This document shows positions 7,384 through 14,014 of a stretch of 15,207 bases of DNA, piece by piece. The stretch covers positions 1 through 15,207 of the forward strand of contig JALSOO010000057.1 of NCBI GenBank assembly GCA_026986355.1, given 5' to 3'. Positions within the stretch are counted from its first letter, which is position 1. Each line of letters opens with the position of its first letter. The notes beneath the pieces are model-generated. The model made no database searches, was not told where the DNA came from, and saw only the letters and a list, made by a program, of their open reading frames with translations. Source of the stretch: Campylobacteraceae bacterium (GTDB lineage: Bacteria > Campylobacterota > Campylobacteria > Campylobacterales > Sulfurovaceae). The position numbers and the translations under genes were made by a program.

Positions 7384-7950
7384 ATGGCAACAATTTCAAT
7401 GGGTGACATTAAAAAAGGTGTACGTTTAGAACTAGACGGAAACCCGTATAGAGTAGTGGATTTTCAACACGTTAAACCAGGAAAAGGGGCAGCATTTGTA
7501 CGTTGTAAAATCAAGAATCTATCAACAGGTAAAGTAATTGAAAAAACAGTACATGCAGGGGATAAGTTTGAAGTACCCGATTTAGAACAAGCAACGATGC
7601 AATATCTCTATGATGATGGAGAGTTTTTACAATTTATGGATACAACAACCTATGACCAAATTGGTTTAACTCATGAACAGGTAGGAAAAGAGACTTTTGA
7701 TTTTATGATTGATGGAATGGAAGCAGATATTCTATTTCATAATGGAAAAGCTATATCAGTAGAGATTCCACAAACAGCAACCTATACTGTAGTAGAGACT
7801 CCTCCAAATTTTAAAGGCGACTCTCAAGGTGGTAAAAAACCAGCAACACTTGATAGTGGAGCAGTAGTACAAGTACCTTTCTTCATACTAGAGGGGCAAA
7901 AAATCGTTGTTGATACTATTGATGGCAAATATTTAGAAAAAGCAAAATAG
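7384..7950 (+). CDS. efp: Translation elongation factor P
   Basis: Binds between the P and E sites of ribosomes stalled at consecutive prolines and promotes peptide bond formation. The 188 residues are standard length and form three beta-barrel domains: the KOW-like N-terminal domain (1-64), the central OB domain (about 65-128) and the C-terminal OB domain (about 130-188). The tip loop reads KPGKG, so the residue that is modified in many bacteria is Lys34. None of the modification enzymes is visible in this window. The ending ...VDTIDGKYLEKAK is typical. AGGAG at 7371-7375 sets the start. It appears to be a single-gene unit. Confidence 0.98.
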   Translation: MATISMGDIKKGVRLELDGNPYRVVDFQHVKPGKGAAFVRCKIKNLSTGKVIEKTVHAGDKFEVPDLEQATMQYLYDDGEFLQFMDTTTYDQIGLTHEQVGKETFDFMIDGMEADILFHNGKAISVEIPQTATYTVVETPPNFKGDSQGGKKPATLDSGAVVQVPFFILEGQKIVVDTIDGKYLEKAK

Positions 7951-7960
7951 TACAACTATA

Positions 7961-7979
7961 GCACACCAAAATGGTGTGC
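7961..7979 (+). terminator. Hairpin after efp, possible terminator without a U-tract
   Basis: A perfect 8-base-pair stem (GCACACCA with TGGTGTGC) and an AAA loop, beginning 10 bases after the efp stop. It is followed by AAAAACC rather than T residues. The position suggests termination or 3'-end protection of efp mRNA, but it lacks the U-tract of a classic intrinsic terminator. A short T-run occurs only at 8002-8006. Confidence 0.45.
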
Positions 7980-8022
7980 AAAAACCTCTTAAAACTCTCC
8001 CTTTTTATATATCAAAATATTT

Positions 8023-8116
8023 TATAATGTTACTTTATATTTTTTATTTTTATTTAAAAAATAATATTAATTTTTTCTTAAACTTTTAACTTTTCTTATG
8101 ATTAAAGTGATATAAT
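8023..8116 (+). promoter_or_regulatory. Promoter region of the peptidase/ATP-grasp cluster
   Basis: The 181 bases between the efp hairpin and the M20 gene are almost pure AT and hold no RNA gene that I can see. Two perfect TATAAT boxes occur, at 8023-8028 and 8111-8116. The second is better placed: it is preceded by GTGA and would start transcription near 8122, about 40 bases before the gene. No operator-like dyad is evident here. Confidence 0.55.
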
Positions 8117-8160
8117 TTCACAAATTATACACAAATATTTTTTTTATACATAAATTAAAC

Positions 8161-9279
8161 TTGACTAAAGGATATACTATAGATTTTTTTGAAAACCTAA
8201 AAAAAATTATTAGCATCAATTCATACACTAAAAACAAAGAGGGTGTAGATAAAATCTCTGATATTATGACAAAATGGCTTATAGATTTAGGTTTTAAAAA
8301 TCTATGCTATGAGCGAAAAGAGATTGGTGACCATAACCTCTACCTTAGCCCTAAAACAGAAGGGAAAAAGATACTCCTTTTAGGACACAACGATACCGTT
8401 TTCCCAAAAGGCACGTTTGAAGAGTACAGAGAAGATGAAGAGTGGGTCTATGGACCTGGAGTTTGTGATATGAAGGGTGGGAATATGGTTGCCCTTCAAT
8501 CACTAAGAAATATATATAAAGCAAATGGAAAGATAGAGAATATAGATTTTTTATTGGTTTCAGATGAAGAGACAGGTTCTGATGATAGTAAACAACTAAG
8601 CTCAAAATTGGCTGTTGATTATGACTACTGTTTTGTATTTGAAGCTGCTGGAGAGAATCTTGAAATTGTAACAGGGCGTAAGGGTGTAGGAACATTTACA
8701 ATAGATATTCAAGGGAAAGCATCACATGCAGGGGTACGGTATGAAGCGGGAATCAATGCAAATTTAGAAGCCTCCTATAAACTAATAGCTCTTACAGAGT
8801 TAACCAATCTTGAAATTGGTACAACTGTTAATGTAGGAAAGATTACAGGAGGAGTTGGAGCAAATACCATCTCTCCAACAGCTAAGCTACTTTTAGAACT
8901 ACGTTACAAACAAAATTCTGAACGAGATAGACTACTAAAAGCATTAGAGGAGATTAGCAATACTTCCTATGTAAACGGTACAAAGTCAACTCTATCTGGT
9001 CTGATTCAACGTGATGTGATGGAGGCAAATGAGAAGCAACATAAACTTATTGAAAAGATAGAAGAACTATCTAAAGAAAAGCTACTAACCGAACAACGTG
9101 GTGGTGTTAGTGATGCAAATATTGTAGCCTCACAAGGGGTTACAACACTTGATGGATTTGGTCCGTTTGGAGATGGAGACCATACCATTCATGAACGTGC
9201 ATTAAAAAGCTCTTTTAAACAACGAATAGACTTGATGACAAACATATTGATGTATCATCAAGAGTTTAAACAATTTTAA
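8161..9279 (+). CDS. M20 family metallopeptidase (carboxypeptidase G2-like)
   Basis: A di-zinc amidohydrolase that typically removes a C-terminal Glu, or an acyl or amino-acid group, from a small substrate. It has no signal peptide, so it should be cytoplasmic. Expected metal and catalytic residues are all visible: His76 (GHNDTVFP), bridging Asp103 (GVCDMKGG), catalytic Glu136 and ligand Glu137 (SDEETGS), Glu161 (VFEAA) and His341 (GDHTIHE). The inserted dimerisation domain (about 175-285) contains GKASHAG and ISPTAKLLLELR. The start is unsure: the TTG has no ribosome binding site before it, whereas AAAGGA lies inside the frame at 8167-8172, ahead of an ATA codon at 8179. It begins a plus-strand run with two ATP-grasp genes, 16 bases before the next start, suggesting a shared substrate. 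Confidence 0.88.
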   Translation: MTKGYTIDFFENLKKIISINSYTKNKEGVDKISDIMTKWLIDLGFKNLCYERKEIGDHNLYLSPKTEGKKILLLGHNDTVFPKGTFEEYREDEEWVYGPGVCDMKGGNMVALQSLRNIYKANGKIENIDFLLVSDEETGSDDSKQLSSKLAVDYDYCFVFEAAGENLEIVTGRKGVGTFTIDIQGKASHAGVRYEAGINANLEASYKLIALTELTNLEIGTTVNVGKITGGVGANTISPTAKLLLELRYKQNSERDRLLKALEEISNTSYVNGTKSTLSGLIQRDVMEANEKQHKLIEKIEELSKEKLLTEQRGGVSDANIVASQGVTTLDGFGPFGDGDHTIHERALKSSFKQRIDLMTNILMYHQEFKQF

Positions 9280-9295
9280 CTTTAGGAAAACAGTT

Positions 9296-10204
9296 ATGGC
9301 AAAAAAACGAACAATTGGTATGTGGCTTTATAAAAATGGTGGAGGAGATGCTATTGGAAAAAAGATTATAAAAAAATTAAAAGAGCGTGACATTGATACT
9401 ATTGATGATGTCAATCTGCGTTATGCAACAGCAAAAAATGCAAATATTATATTTAATGGTTTTAAATTAAATAAATTAGATTTAATGTTCTCTTATAATG
9501 CAGGAGAGCAGACAGTATATCAGACATATCTCTATCAAGCACTCAATCGTATGATTCCTATGATTAACTCGTATGATGCCTTTCAACTCACTGAAGATAA
9601 GTTTCAAACTTCAATGATTTTAAAAAATGCAAAGGTAAATACAGCAGATTATCGTCTATTTCACCGTGATGAGGCACAAGATAATCTCTATAAAACCTTT
9701 AAAAAATGGGGTGGAATGGTATTTAAACCAACAACAGGGTGGGGTGGTGCAGGGCTTAGTAAGATAGATAATGAAGAGGCTCTTCAGATGTTGATACCTA
9801 CACTAAACCATAGTAATATTAGAGAGGTTTTTGTAGAGAGATTTATCAACTATGATAATACAGATTTTAGAGTAGATATTGTAGATGGTCAATATGTAGG
9901 GTGTTATGGACGAAAAGCAGGTGGAAATGATTGGCGAACAAATGTAACCTCTGGTGGGTCAGTATTTATGCGAGAGTGTAATGATGAGGTAGTTCAAGTG
10001 GCAATTAATGCTGCAAAAGCATGTGGTACAGATATTGCAGGTGTTGATATAATTTATGATTTGGAAAAAGAGGAGTATGTGGTATTGGAAGTAAATGGAA
10101 TACCAGCATTCGCAACCCCAGAACAAGAGAAGATGGGATTAGACTTTAATGATAAAAAAATTGATTTAATTGTCGATTTAATAGATAGAAAAACAAAAAA
10201 ATAG
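9296..10204 (+). CDS. RimK/LysX-like ATP-grasp ligase
   Basis: A cytoplasmic ligase that should activate a carboxylate with ATP and join it to an amine. The 302 residues have the standard layout: an N-terminal Rossmann-like half (1-95), a DK-containing entry segment (INSYDAFQLTEDKF, 90-103), the ATP-binding loop KPTTGWGGAGLS (144-155), a VERFI hinge, and the DFRV...DWRTNVTSGGS substrate and phosphate segment (190-222). The magnesium ligands Asp251, Glu265 and Asn267 (LEVNG) are intact, so it should be active. The DWRTN form is shared by RimK, LysX/ArgX and coenzyme glutamate ligases, so the substrate cannot be assigned. No LysW-type carrier protein is encoded nearby. TAGGAAAAC precedes the ATG. 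It lies between the M20 peptidase and a second ATP-grasp gene in the same direction. Confidence 0.87.
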   Translation: MAKKRTIGMWLYKNGGGDAIGKKIIKKLKERDIDTIDDVNLRYATAKNANIIFNGFKLNKLDLMFSYNAGEQTVYQTYLYQALNRMIPMINSYDAFQLTEDKFQTSMILKNAKVNTADYRLFHRDEAQDNLYKTFKKWGGMVFKPTTGWGGAGLSKIDNEEALQMLIPTLNHSNIREVFVERFINYDNTDFRVDIVDGQYVGCYGRKAGGNDWRTNVTSGGSVFMRECNDEVVQVAINAAKACGTDIAGVDIIYDLEKEEYVVLEVNGIPAFATPEQEKMGLDFNDKKIDLIVDLIDRKTKK

Positions 10205-10230
10205 AATTTAAATAAAAAATAGGAAAAATA

Positions 10231-11664
10231 ATGGCTTTAAAAAATAGAGAATTACCAAGATTAGGATTTTTATACATGGACTATGTCCTAAGATTTTTCG
10301 ACCACTCAAACTTCAAGGGTTGGCCAAATAAGATAGAGACAGTAACTTATCATTGGGGCAAAGATAAAGATAGATTTATCAAAGAGGTAAAAGAGAAAAA
10401 GATTGATGTACTTATAGGAAATATACCAGCAACAGCTTATGAGACATTTAGAGAGATAGCTAGAGCGTTACCTAATGTACGTTTTATACCATCACTTGAT
10501 ACTCAATTTTCAAATAAATCAAAAGAGAATGTAACACGTTTTGCATGGAAATATGACCTACCAATTCCTAAAACATACATCTATTATAATAGACCAAATG
10601 CCTTTAAGTTTTTGAAAAAGACAGAGTATCCAAAAATTGTTAAAAAATCTTATGGACCATCTAACTATGGTGGATATTTTGTTCATAAAGTAGACTCATA
10701 CAAAGAGGCAGAAGAGTTATTGAACGAGAAAAAATATCACCCAATCTATTTCCAAGATTTTGTACCAATGGAAGCAGATATTCGTGTCATGTTAATTGGT
10801 CATAAACCTGTATGTGCCTTTTGGCGAAGAGCTCCAGAGGGAGAGTGGTTAACCAACACAAGTCAAGGTGGAGAGATGGACTATATGAATGTTCCAAAAT
10901 CTGTACTTGACCTTGCTGTAAAAGTCTCAAAATCGGCTAATGCAGAGTATTGGGCGTGTGATGTAGCTTATGGTAAAGATGGAAAAGTTAGAATTCTTGA
11001 GTGTGCAACTGCCTTTGCAGCATTCCCATATATAAGAGATTGGATTGGTCAATACATTATGTGGAGTCTAAGTGAAGGAAGCTTTAAAAAACCACATATC
11101 CCAATGTTTAACTGGGAAGAGTTGAGTAAAATATCTCCTGATTTACTACGAACAATGAGACATATTACCTTTGGAGAGTATAACCCCTCTTATGATGGTG
11201 CATACTTTGGAACAAAGAAAAAGATATATGGAGAAAAAGAGGTTTATATGCATGAACTAGACTCCGAATATAAAATATTTGATGTAAAAGAGCGTACCTT
11301 TGAAGAGTGGCCAAGTGAAAAGTGGAACTATCAAGATAGATTTGCACTTAAAAACTTAAAATCAATGAAAGTTCCAGCATTAAAAACAGAAGAAGCACCT
11401 GAAGTCTCTGATGATGAGTCAAGCTCAACGATAGAACTTTCAGATGAAGAGTTAGAAAAACTACTATTGAGTGTCAAAGGTTTAGGCAAAAAGAAACTTA
11501 AAAAGATTCTAAAAAAATTAACTCATGCCCAAATTATTGCCTCTTTAGAGGTAGAGCCAAGAGTATTGAGTGACATTAAAAGTATCAATGAGAAATTGGT
11601 AGATAATATTGTTGAGGCATGGAACAGTTACAAACTCTCTCTTCAAATGACTCTTGTAGATTAA
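10231..11664 (+). CDS. Divergent ATP-grasp protein with C-terminal helix-hairpin-helix tail
   Basis: A 477-residue protein of unusual build. Residues about 10-95 look like a pre-ATP-grasp domain. Residues about 96-285 are ATP-grasp, with IVKKSYGPSNYGGYF as the nucleotide loop, QDFVP as hinge, and DIRVMLIG...EWLTNTSQGG, which parallels DWRTNVTSGG in the preceding ligase. The metal site keeps Asp244 and Glu257, but the usual Asn two residues after the Glu is Ala259 (LECATAF). Residues about 286-385 are aromatic and charged with no family I recognise. An acidic Ser/Glu linker (386-405) leads to a helical tail (406-466) with SVKGLGKKKLKKIL and a second, looser copy DIKSINEKLVDNIV, resembling a tandem helix-hairpin-helix. 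TAGGAAA precedes the ATG, 26 bases after the upstream stop. The fold is likely; the reaction is unknown. Confidence 0.78.
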   Translation: MALKNRELPRLGFLYMDYVLRFFDHSNFKGWPNKIETVTYHWGKDKDRFIKEVKEKKIDVLIGNIPATAYETFREIARALPNVRFIPSLDTQFSNKSKENVTRFAWKYDLPIPKTYIYYNRPNAFKFLKKTEYPKIVKKSYGPSNYGGYFVHKVDSYKEAEELLNEKKYHPIYFQDFVPMEADIRVMLIGHKPVCAFWRRAPEGEWLTNTSQGGEMDYMNVPKSVLDLAVKVSKSANAEYWACDVAYGKDGKVRILECATAFAAFPYIRDWIGQYIMWSLSEGSFKKPHIPMFNWEELSKISPDLLRTMRHITFGEYNPSYDGAYFGTKKKIYGEKEVYMHELDSEYKIFDVKERTFEEWPSEKWNYQDRFALKNLKSMKVPALKTEEAPEVSDDESSSTIELSDEELEKLLLSVKGLGKKKLKKILKKLTHAQIIASLEVEPRVLSDIKSINEKLVDNIVEAWNSYKLSLQMTLVD

Positions 11665-11670
11665 AAAATA

Positions 11671-11679
11671 TGCTATAAT
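11671..11679 (+). promoter_or_regulatory. Extended -10 promoter of the ClpP-like gene
   Basis: TGCTATAAT is a perfect extended -10 element. It lies 7 bases after the stop of the second ATP-grasp gene and 36 bases before the ClpP-like start. It shows that the ClpP-like, thioesterase and dehydrogenase genes can be expressed apart from the ligase genes. Confidence 0.7.
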
Positions 11680-11681
11680 AG

Positions 11682-11708
11682 CCCCTATTAAAATAAATAA
11701 AATAGGGG
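11682..11708 (+). promoter_or_regulatory. 27-base dyad over the transcription start and ribosome binding site
   Basis: CCCCTATT (11682-11689) and AATAGGGG (11701-11708) are perfect inverted 8-mers separated by 11 bases of A/T. The left arm sits at the expected transcription start of the promoter at 11671-11679, and the right arm contains AGGGG, the apparent ribosome binding site for the ATG at 11716. It could be a repressor operator, or an RNA hairpin that masks the ribosome binding site in read-through transcripts. Confidence 0.6.
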
Positions 11709-11715
11709 TCTTAAG

Positions 11716-12417
11716 ATGATTGGTGCAAAAAAAGAAATAAGTAGTGAACAACACACCCTCTACACAGAGGTAATATCTGAACGAAAAAAACTTATAGATA
11801 AAGATAAAAATATCTATCAAGTAACTCCAAAACATAAACGTTACCGTGTCTATATAGGAAGATTCTTTGAACAAAAAAAGGGGCTTCATTCTGTTTTCAA
11901 TGAGTTAAGAGATGCTAAAAAAGGTGATTACCTAGAGTTTATGATTAACTCTGGTGGTGGCTTTATCCAAGAGGGAATGCAGTTTTTCAATATAATTTTA
12001 GAAAAATTTTCAGGACGCACAGTCGCCTACTTAGATAATTATGGTTATAGCATGGGTGCAATGCTTTTTAGTATGGCAAATAAGCGTATTATCTACCCAT
12101 ATTCGGACTTTATGTATCATAACTACTCTGGTGGAGCAGTAGGGAAAGGTGGAGATATAAAAGCACGTATCGACCATACACATGAACGATTAAATAAATT
12201 TTTCCATGATATTATTGTAAAACAGGGTTTTTTGAGTGAAGATGAGTTTCAAAAGATGTTAGTAGGACAAGACTATTGGATGGAAGCAAAAGAGTTATGT
12301 AAACGTGGAATTGCTACGCATGTTATTATCTCTAATGGAGAAGAGATAACAGCCAAAGAGTATCTAAAAATATTAAAACGTAATAAAAAAGAGGCAAAAA
12401 AGAAGAAGAAAAGATAG
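11716..12417 (+). CDS. ClpP-like serine protease
   Basis: A 233-residue member of the ClpP/crotonase-fold serine peptidases, without signal peptide. After a charged N-terminal region (1-40) come INSGGGFIQEG (77-87, the oxyanion and substrate strand), the nucleophile Ser112 in YGYSMGAM, and the His135 of SDFMYHNYSGG. The usual ClpP Asp position appears to be Leu182; Asp186 in GQDYWM is the nearest acid. The C-terminus is a Lys-rich tail (about 221-233). Canonical ClpP needs an AAA+ unfoldase, and none is encoded here. It may instead act on small or already unfolded substrates, as in head-maturation or membrane ClpP-like branches. Its ribosome binding site lies in a dyad, and its TAG stop shares its last base with the next gene's GTG start. 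Confidence 0.82.
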   Translation: MIGAKKEISSEQHTLYTEVISERKKLIDKDKNIYQVTPKHKRYRVYIGRFFEQKKGLHSVFNELRDAKKGDYLEFMINSGGGFIQEGMQFFNIILEKFSGRTVAYLDNYGYSMGAMLFSMANKRIIYPYSDFMYHNYSGGAVGKGGDIKARIDHTHERLNKFFHDIIVKQGFLSEDEFQKMLVGQDYWMEAKELCKRGIATHVIISNGEEITAKEYLKILKRNKKEAKKKKKR

Positions 12418-12812
12418 TGAAGATAAGAGTATATTACGAAGATACAGATGCAGGTGGTATCGTCTATCATACCAACTATATCAAATATTGTGAACGAGCA
12501 AGGTCAGAACTCTTTTTTGAGAAAAATAGTACTCCTACAGATGGTAAAAACTCTGGGTTTGTTGTAAGAAATATAGATGCCAATTTTATAGGTATGGCAT
12601 CTCTAGGAGATATAGTAGAGGTAAAAACCAAACTTATCAAAAAGAGAGCTACATCAATTCTTCTAAAACAGTTTATTATCTTAAAAGATAAGATAATATT
12701 TGATATGAATATTCTACTTGTCTTTGTACGAGATGGAAAACCTGCTAAAATACCTCAATATCTATCTGAAATCATTATCCCAAAGGAGAGTCTATGTCAA
12801 AAAAAACCCTAA
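12417..12812 (+). CDS. ybgC: YbgC-type acyl-CoA thioesterase (hot-dog fold)
   Basis: Hydrolyses acyl-CoA or acyl-carrier thioesters in the cytoplasm; in proteobacteria the family is tied to phospholipid or short-chain acyl-CoA metabolism. The 131 residues are normal length. The signature YYEDTDAGGIVYHTNYIKY is complete, with the catalytic Asp11 and His18, followed by the long helix ERARSELF and the beta strands of the hot-dog fold. The GTG start overlaps the preceding stop by one base (TAGTG) and the gene end overlaps the next gene by 19 bases, so it is translated as part of a chain. It is usually found near tol-pal genes in other proteobacteria; here it is not, and its physiological substrate is unknown. 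Confidence 0.9.
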   Translation: MKIRVYYEDTDAGGIVYHTNYIKYCERARSELFFEKNSTPTDGKNSGFVVRNIDANFIGMASLGDIVEVKTKLIKKRATSILLKQFIILKDKIIFDMNILLVFVRDGKPAKIPQYLSEIIIPKESLCQKKP

Positions 12813-14014
12813 TTATAGGTGCAGGTGGAGTAGGAAATGTTGTTGCTTTTAAGTGTGCTATGAATAGTAATACATTTGGAGAGATTACTCTAGCTAGTCG
12901 AACTGTGAGCAAGTGTGATACTATTGCTAAAAATATTAAAGAGAAGATAGATATATCTATCAATACAGCCTCTATAGATGCTGATTCTATATCTCAACTT
13001 ATTGAACTTTTTGAAGAGATAAAACCAAATATCGTTATAAATGTAGCTCTACCCTATCAAGATTTAACGATTATGGACGCATGTATAGCGTGTGGTATTG
13101 ATTATCTTGATACAGCCAACTATGAACACCCAGATACAGCAAAATTTGAATACAAAGAGCAGTGGGCTAGAGATAAAGAGTTCAAAGAGAAAAGTATTAT
13201 GGCTCTTCTAGGAAGTGGATTTGACCCTGGTGTAACCAATCTATTCTGTGCTTATGCCCAAAAACACTACTTCGATGAGATTCATACTATTGATATACTA
13301 GATTGCAATGATGGAGACCACGGTTATCCTTTTGCTACCAATTTCAATCCAGAGATTAATCTACGTGAAGTATCTGCAAATGGTCGATATTGGGAAAATG
13401 GAGAGTGGATAGAGACAAACCCAATGGAGATAATGCAAGTTTGGGACTATCCTGAAGTTGGTAAAAGAGACTCTTATCTACTATATCATGAAGAGATGGA
13501 GTCTTTGATAAAACATATCAAAGGGTTAAAACGGATTAGATTTTTTATGACCTTTTCCAAGAGCTACCTAAACCATATGAAATGTTTAGAAAATGTAGGT
13601 ATGTTAGGGATTAAAGAGATTGAACATAAAGGTATGAAAATAGTACCGATGGAGTTTTTATCTACTCTACTTCCTGACCCTGCATCATTAGGAGAGAGAA
13701 CTACAGGAAAAACCAATATAGGTATCTACGCCAAAGGGATAAAAGATGGTCAAGAGAAGAGTATCTATATCTACCAAATAAGTGACCATGAAGCATGTTA
13801 TAGAGAGGTTATGAGCCAAGCAGTAAGCTACACAACAGGTGTACCTGCCATGATTGGAGCAAAATTAATATTAGAAAAGAGATGGCAAGGAGAAGGTGTC
13901 TTTAATATAGAAGAGTTTGACCCCGACCCATTTATGGAAGAGTTAATGGTTCAAGGATTGCCTTGGAAAGTTTTATCAAATGATACTTTGAATCTTAATA
14001 AATGCTCCATATAA
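12794..14014 (+). CDS. Carboxynorspermidine/carboxyspermidine dehydrogenase (saccharopine dehydrogenase family)
   Basis: Catalyses NADPH-dependent condensation of aspartate semialdehyde with putrescine (or diaminopropane) to carboxyspermidine (or carboxynorspermidine), which a separate decarboxylase converts to spermidine or norspermidine. This route replaces S-adenosylmethionine-dependent synthesis in Campylobacter jejuni and Vibrio. The N-terminal Rossmann fold has GAGGVG (9-14), and ASRT (34-37), where Arg fits NADPH preference. LGSGFDPGVTNLFCAYA (139-155) and DGDHGYPFATNFNPEIN are close to the family signature. The 406 residues are the length of this subfamily rather than of fungal saccharopine dehydrogenase. 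AAAGGAGA at 12782-12789 is a strong ribosome binding site lying inside ybgC. The 3' end overlaps the convergent holA by 39 bases. The decarboxylase gene is not in the window. Confidence 0.93.
   Translation: MSKKTLIIGAGGVGNVVAFKCAMNSNTFGEITLASRTVSKCDTIAKNIKEKIDISINTASIDADSISQLIELFEEIKPNIVINVALPYQDLTIMDACIACGIDYLDTANYEHPDTAKFEYKEQWARDKEFKEKSIMALLGSGFDPGVTNLFCAYAQKHYFDEIHTIDILDCNDGDHGYPFATNFNPEINLREVSANGRYWENGEWIETNPMEIMQVWDYPEVGKRDSYLLYHEEMESLIKHIKGLKRIRFFMTFSKSYLNHMKCLENVGMLGIKEIEHKGMKIVPMEFLSTLLPDPASLGERTTGKTNIGIYAKGIKDGQEKSIYIYQISDHEACYREVMSQAVSYTTGVPAMIGAKLILEKRWQGEGVFNIEEFDPDPFMEELMVQGLPWKVLSNDTLNLNKCSI

Noticed and set aside
7951..8160. Possible small RNA or tRNA in the gap after efp
   Set aside because: Beyond the efp hairpin the sequence is nearly pure A/T with promoter-like boxes only. 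No cloverleaf or stable fold was seen.
8161..10204. M20 peptidase plus ATP-grasp as a LysW-type lysine or arginine biosynthesis cluster
   Set aside because: That pathway needs a small acidic carrier protein with a C-terminal Glu, plus kinase, reductase and aminotransferase genes. None is present here.
12794..14014. Lysine-pathway saccharopine dehydrogenase
   Set aside because: Length and motifs fit the carboxy(nor)spermidine dehydrogenase subfamily, and the lineage is known to use that polyamine route.
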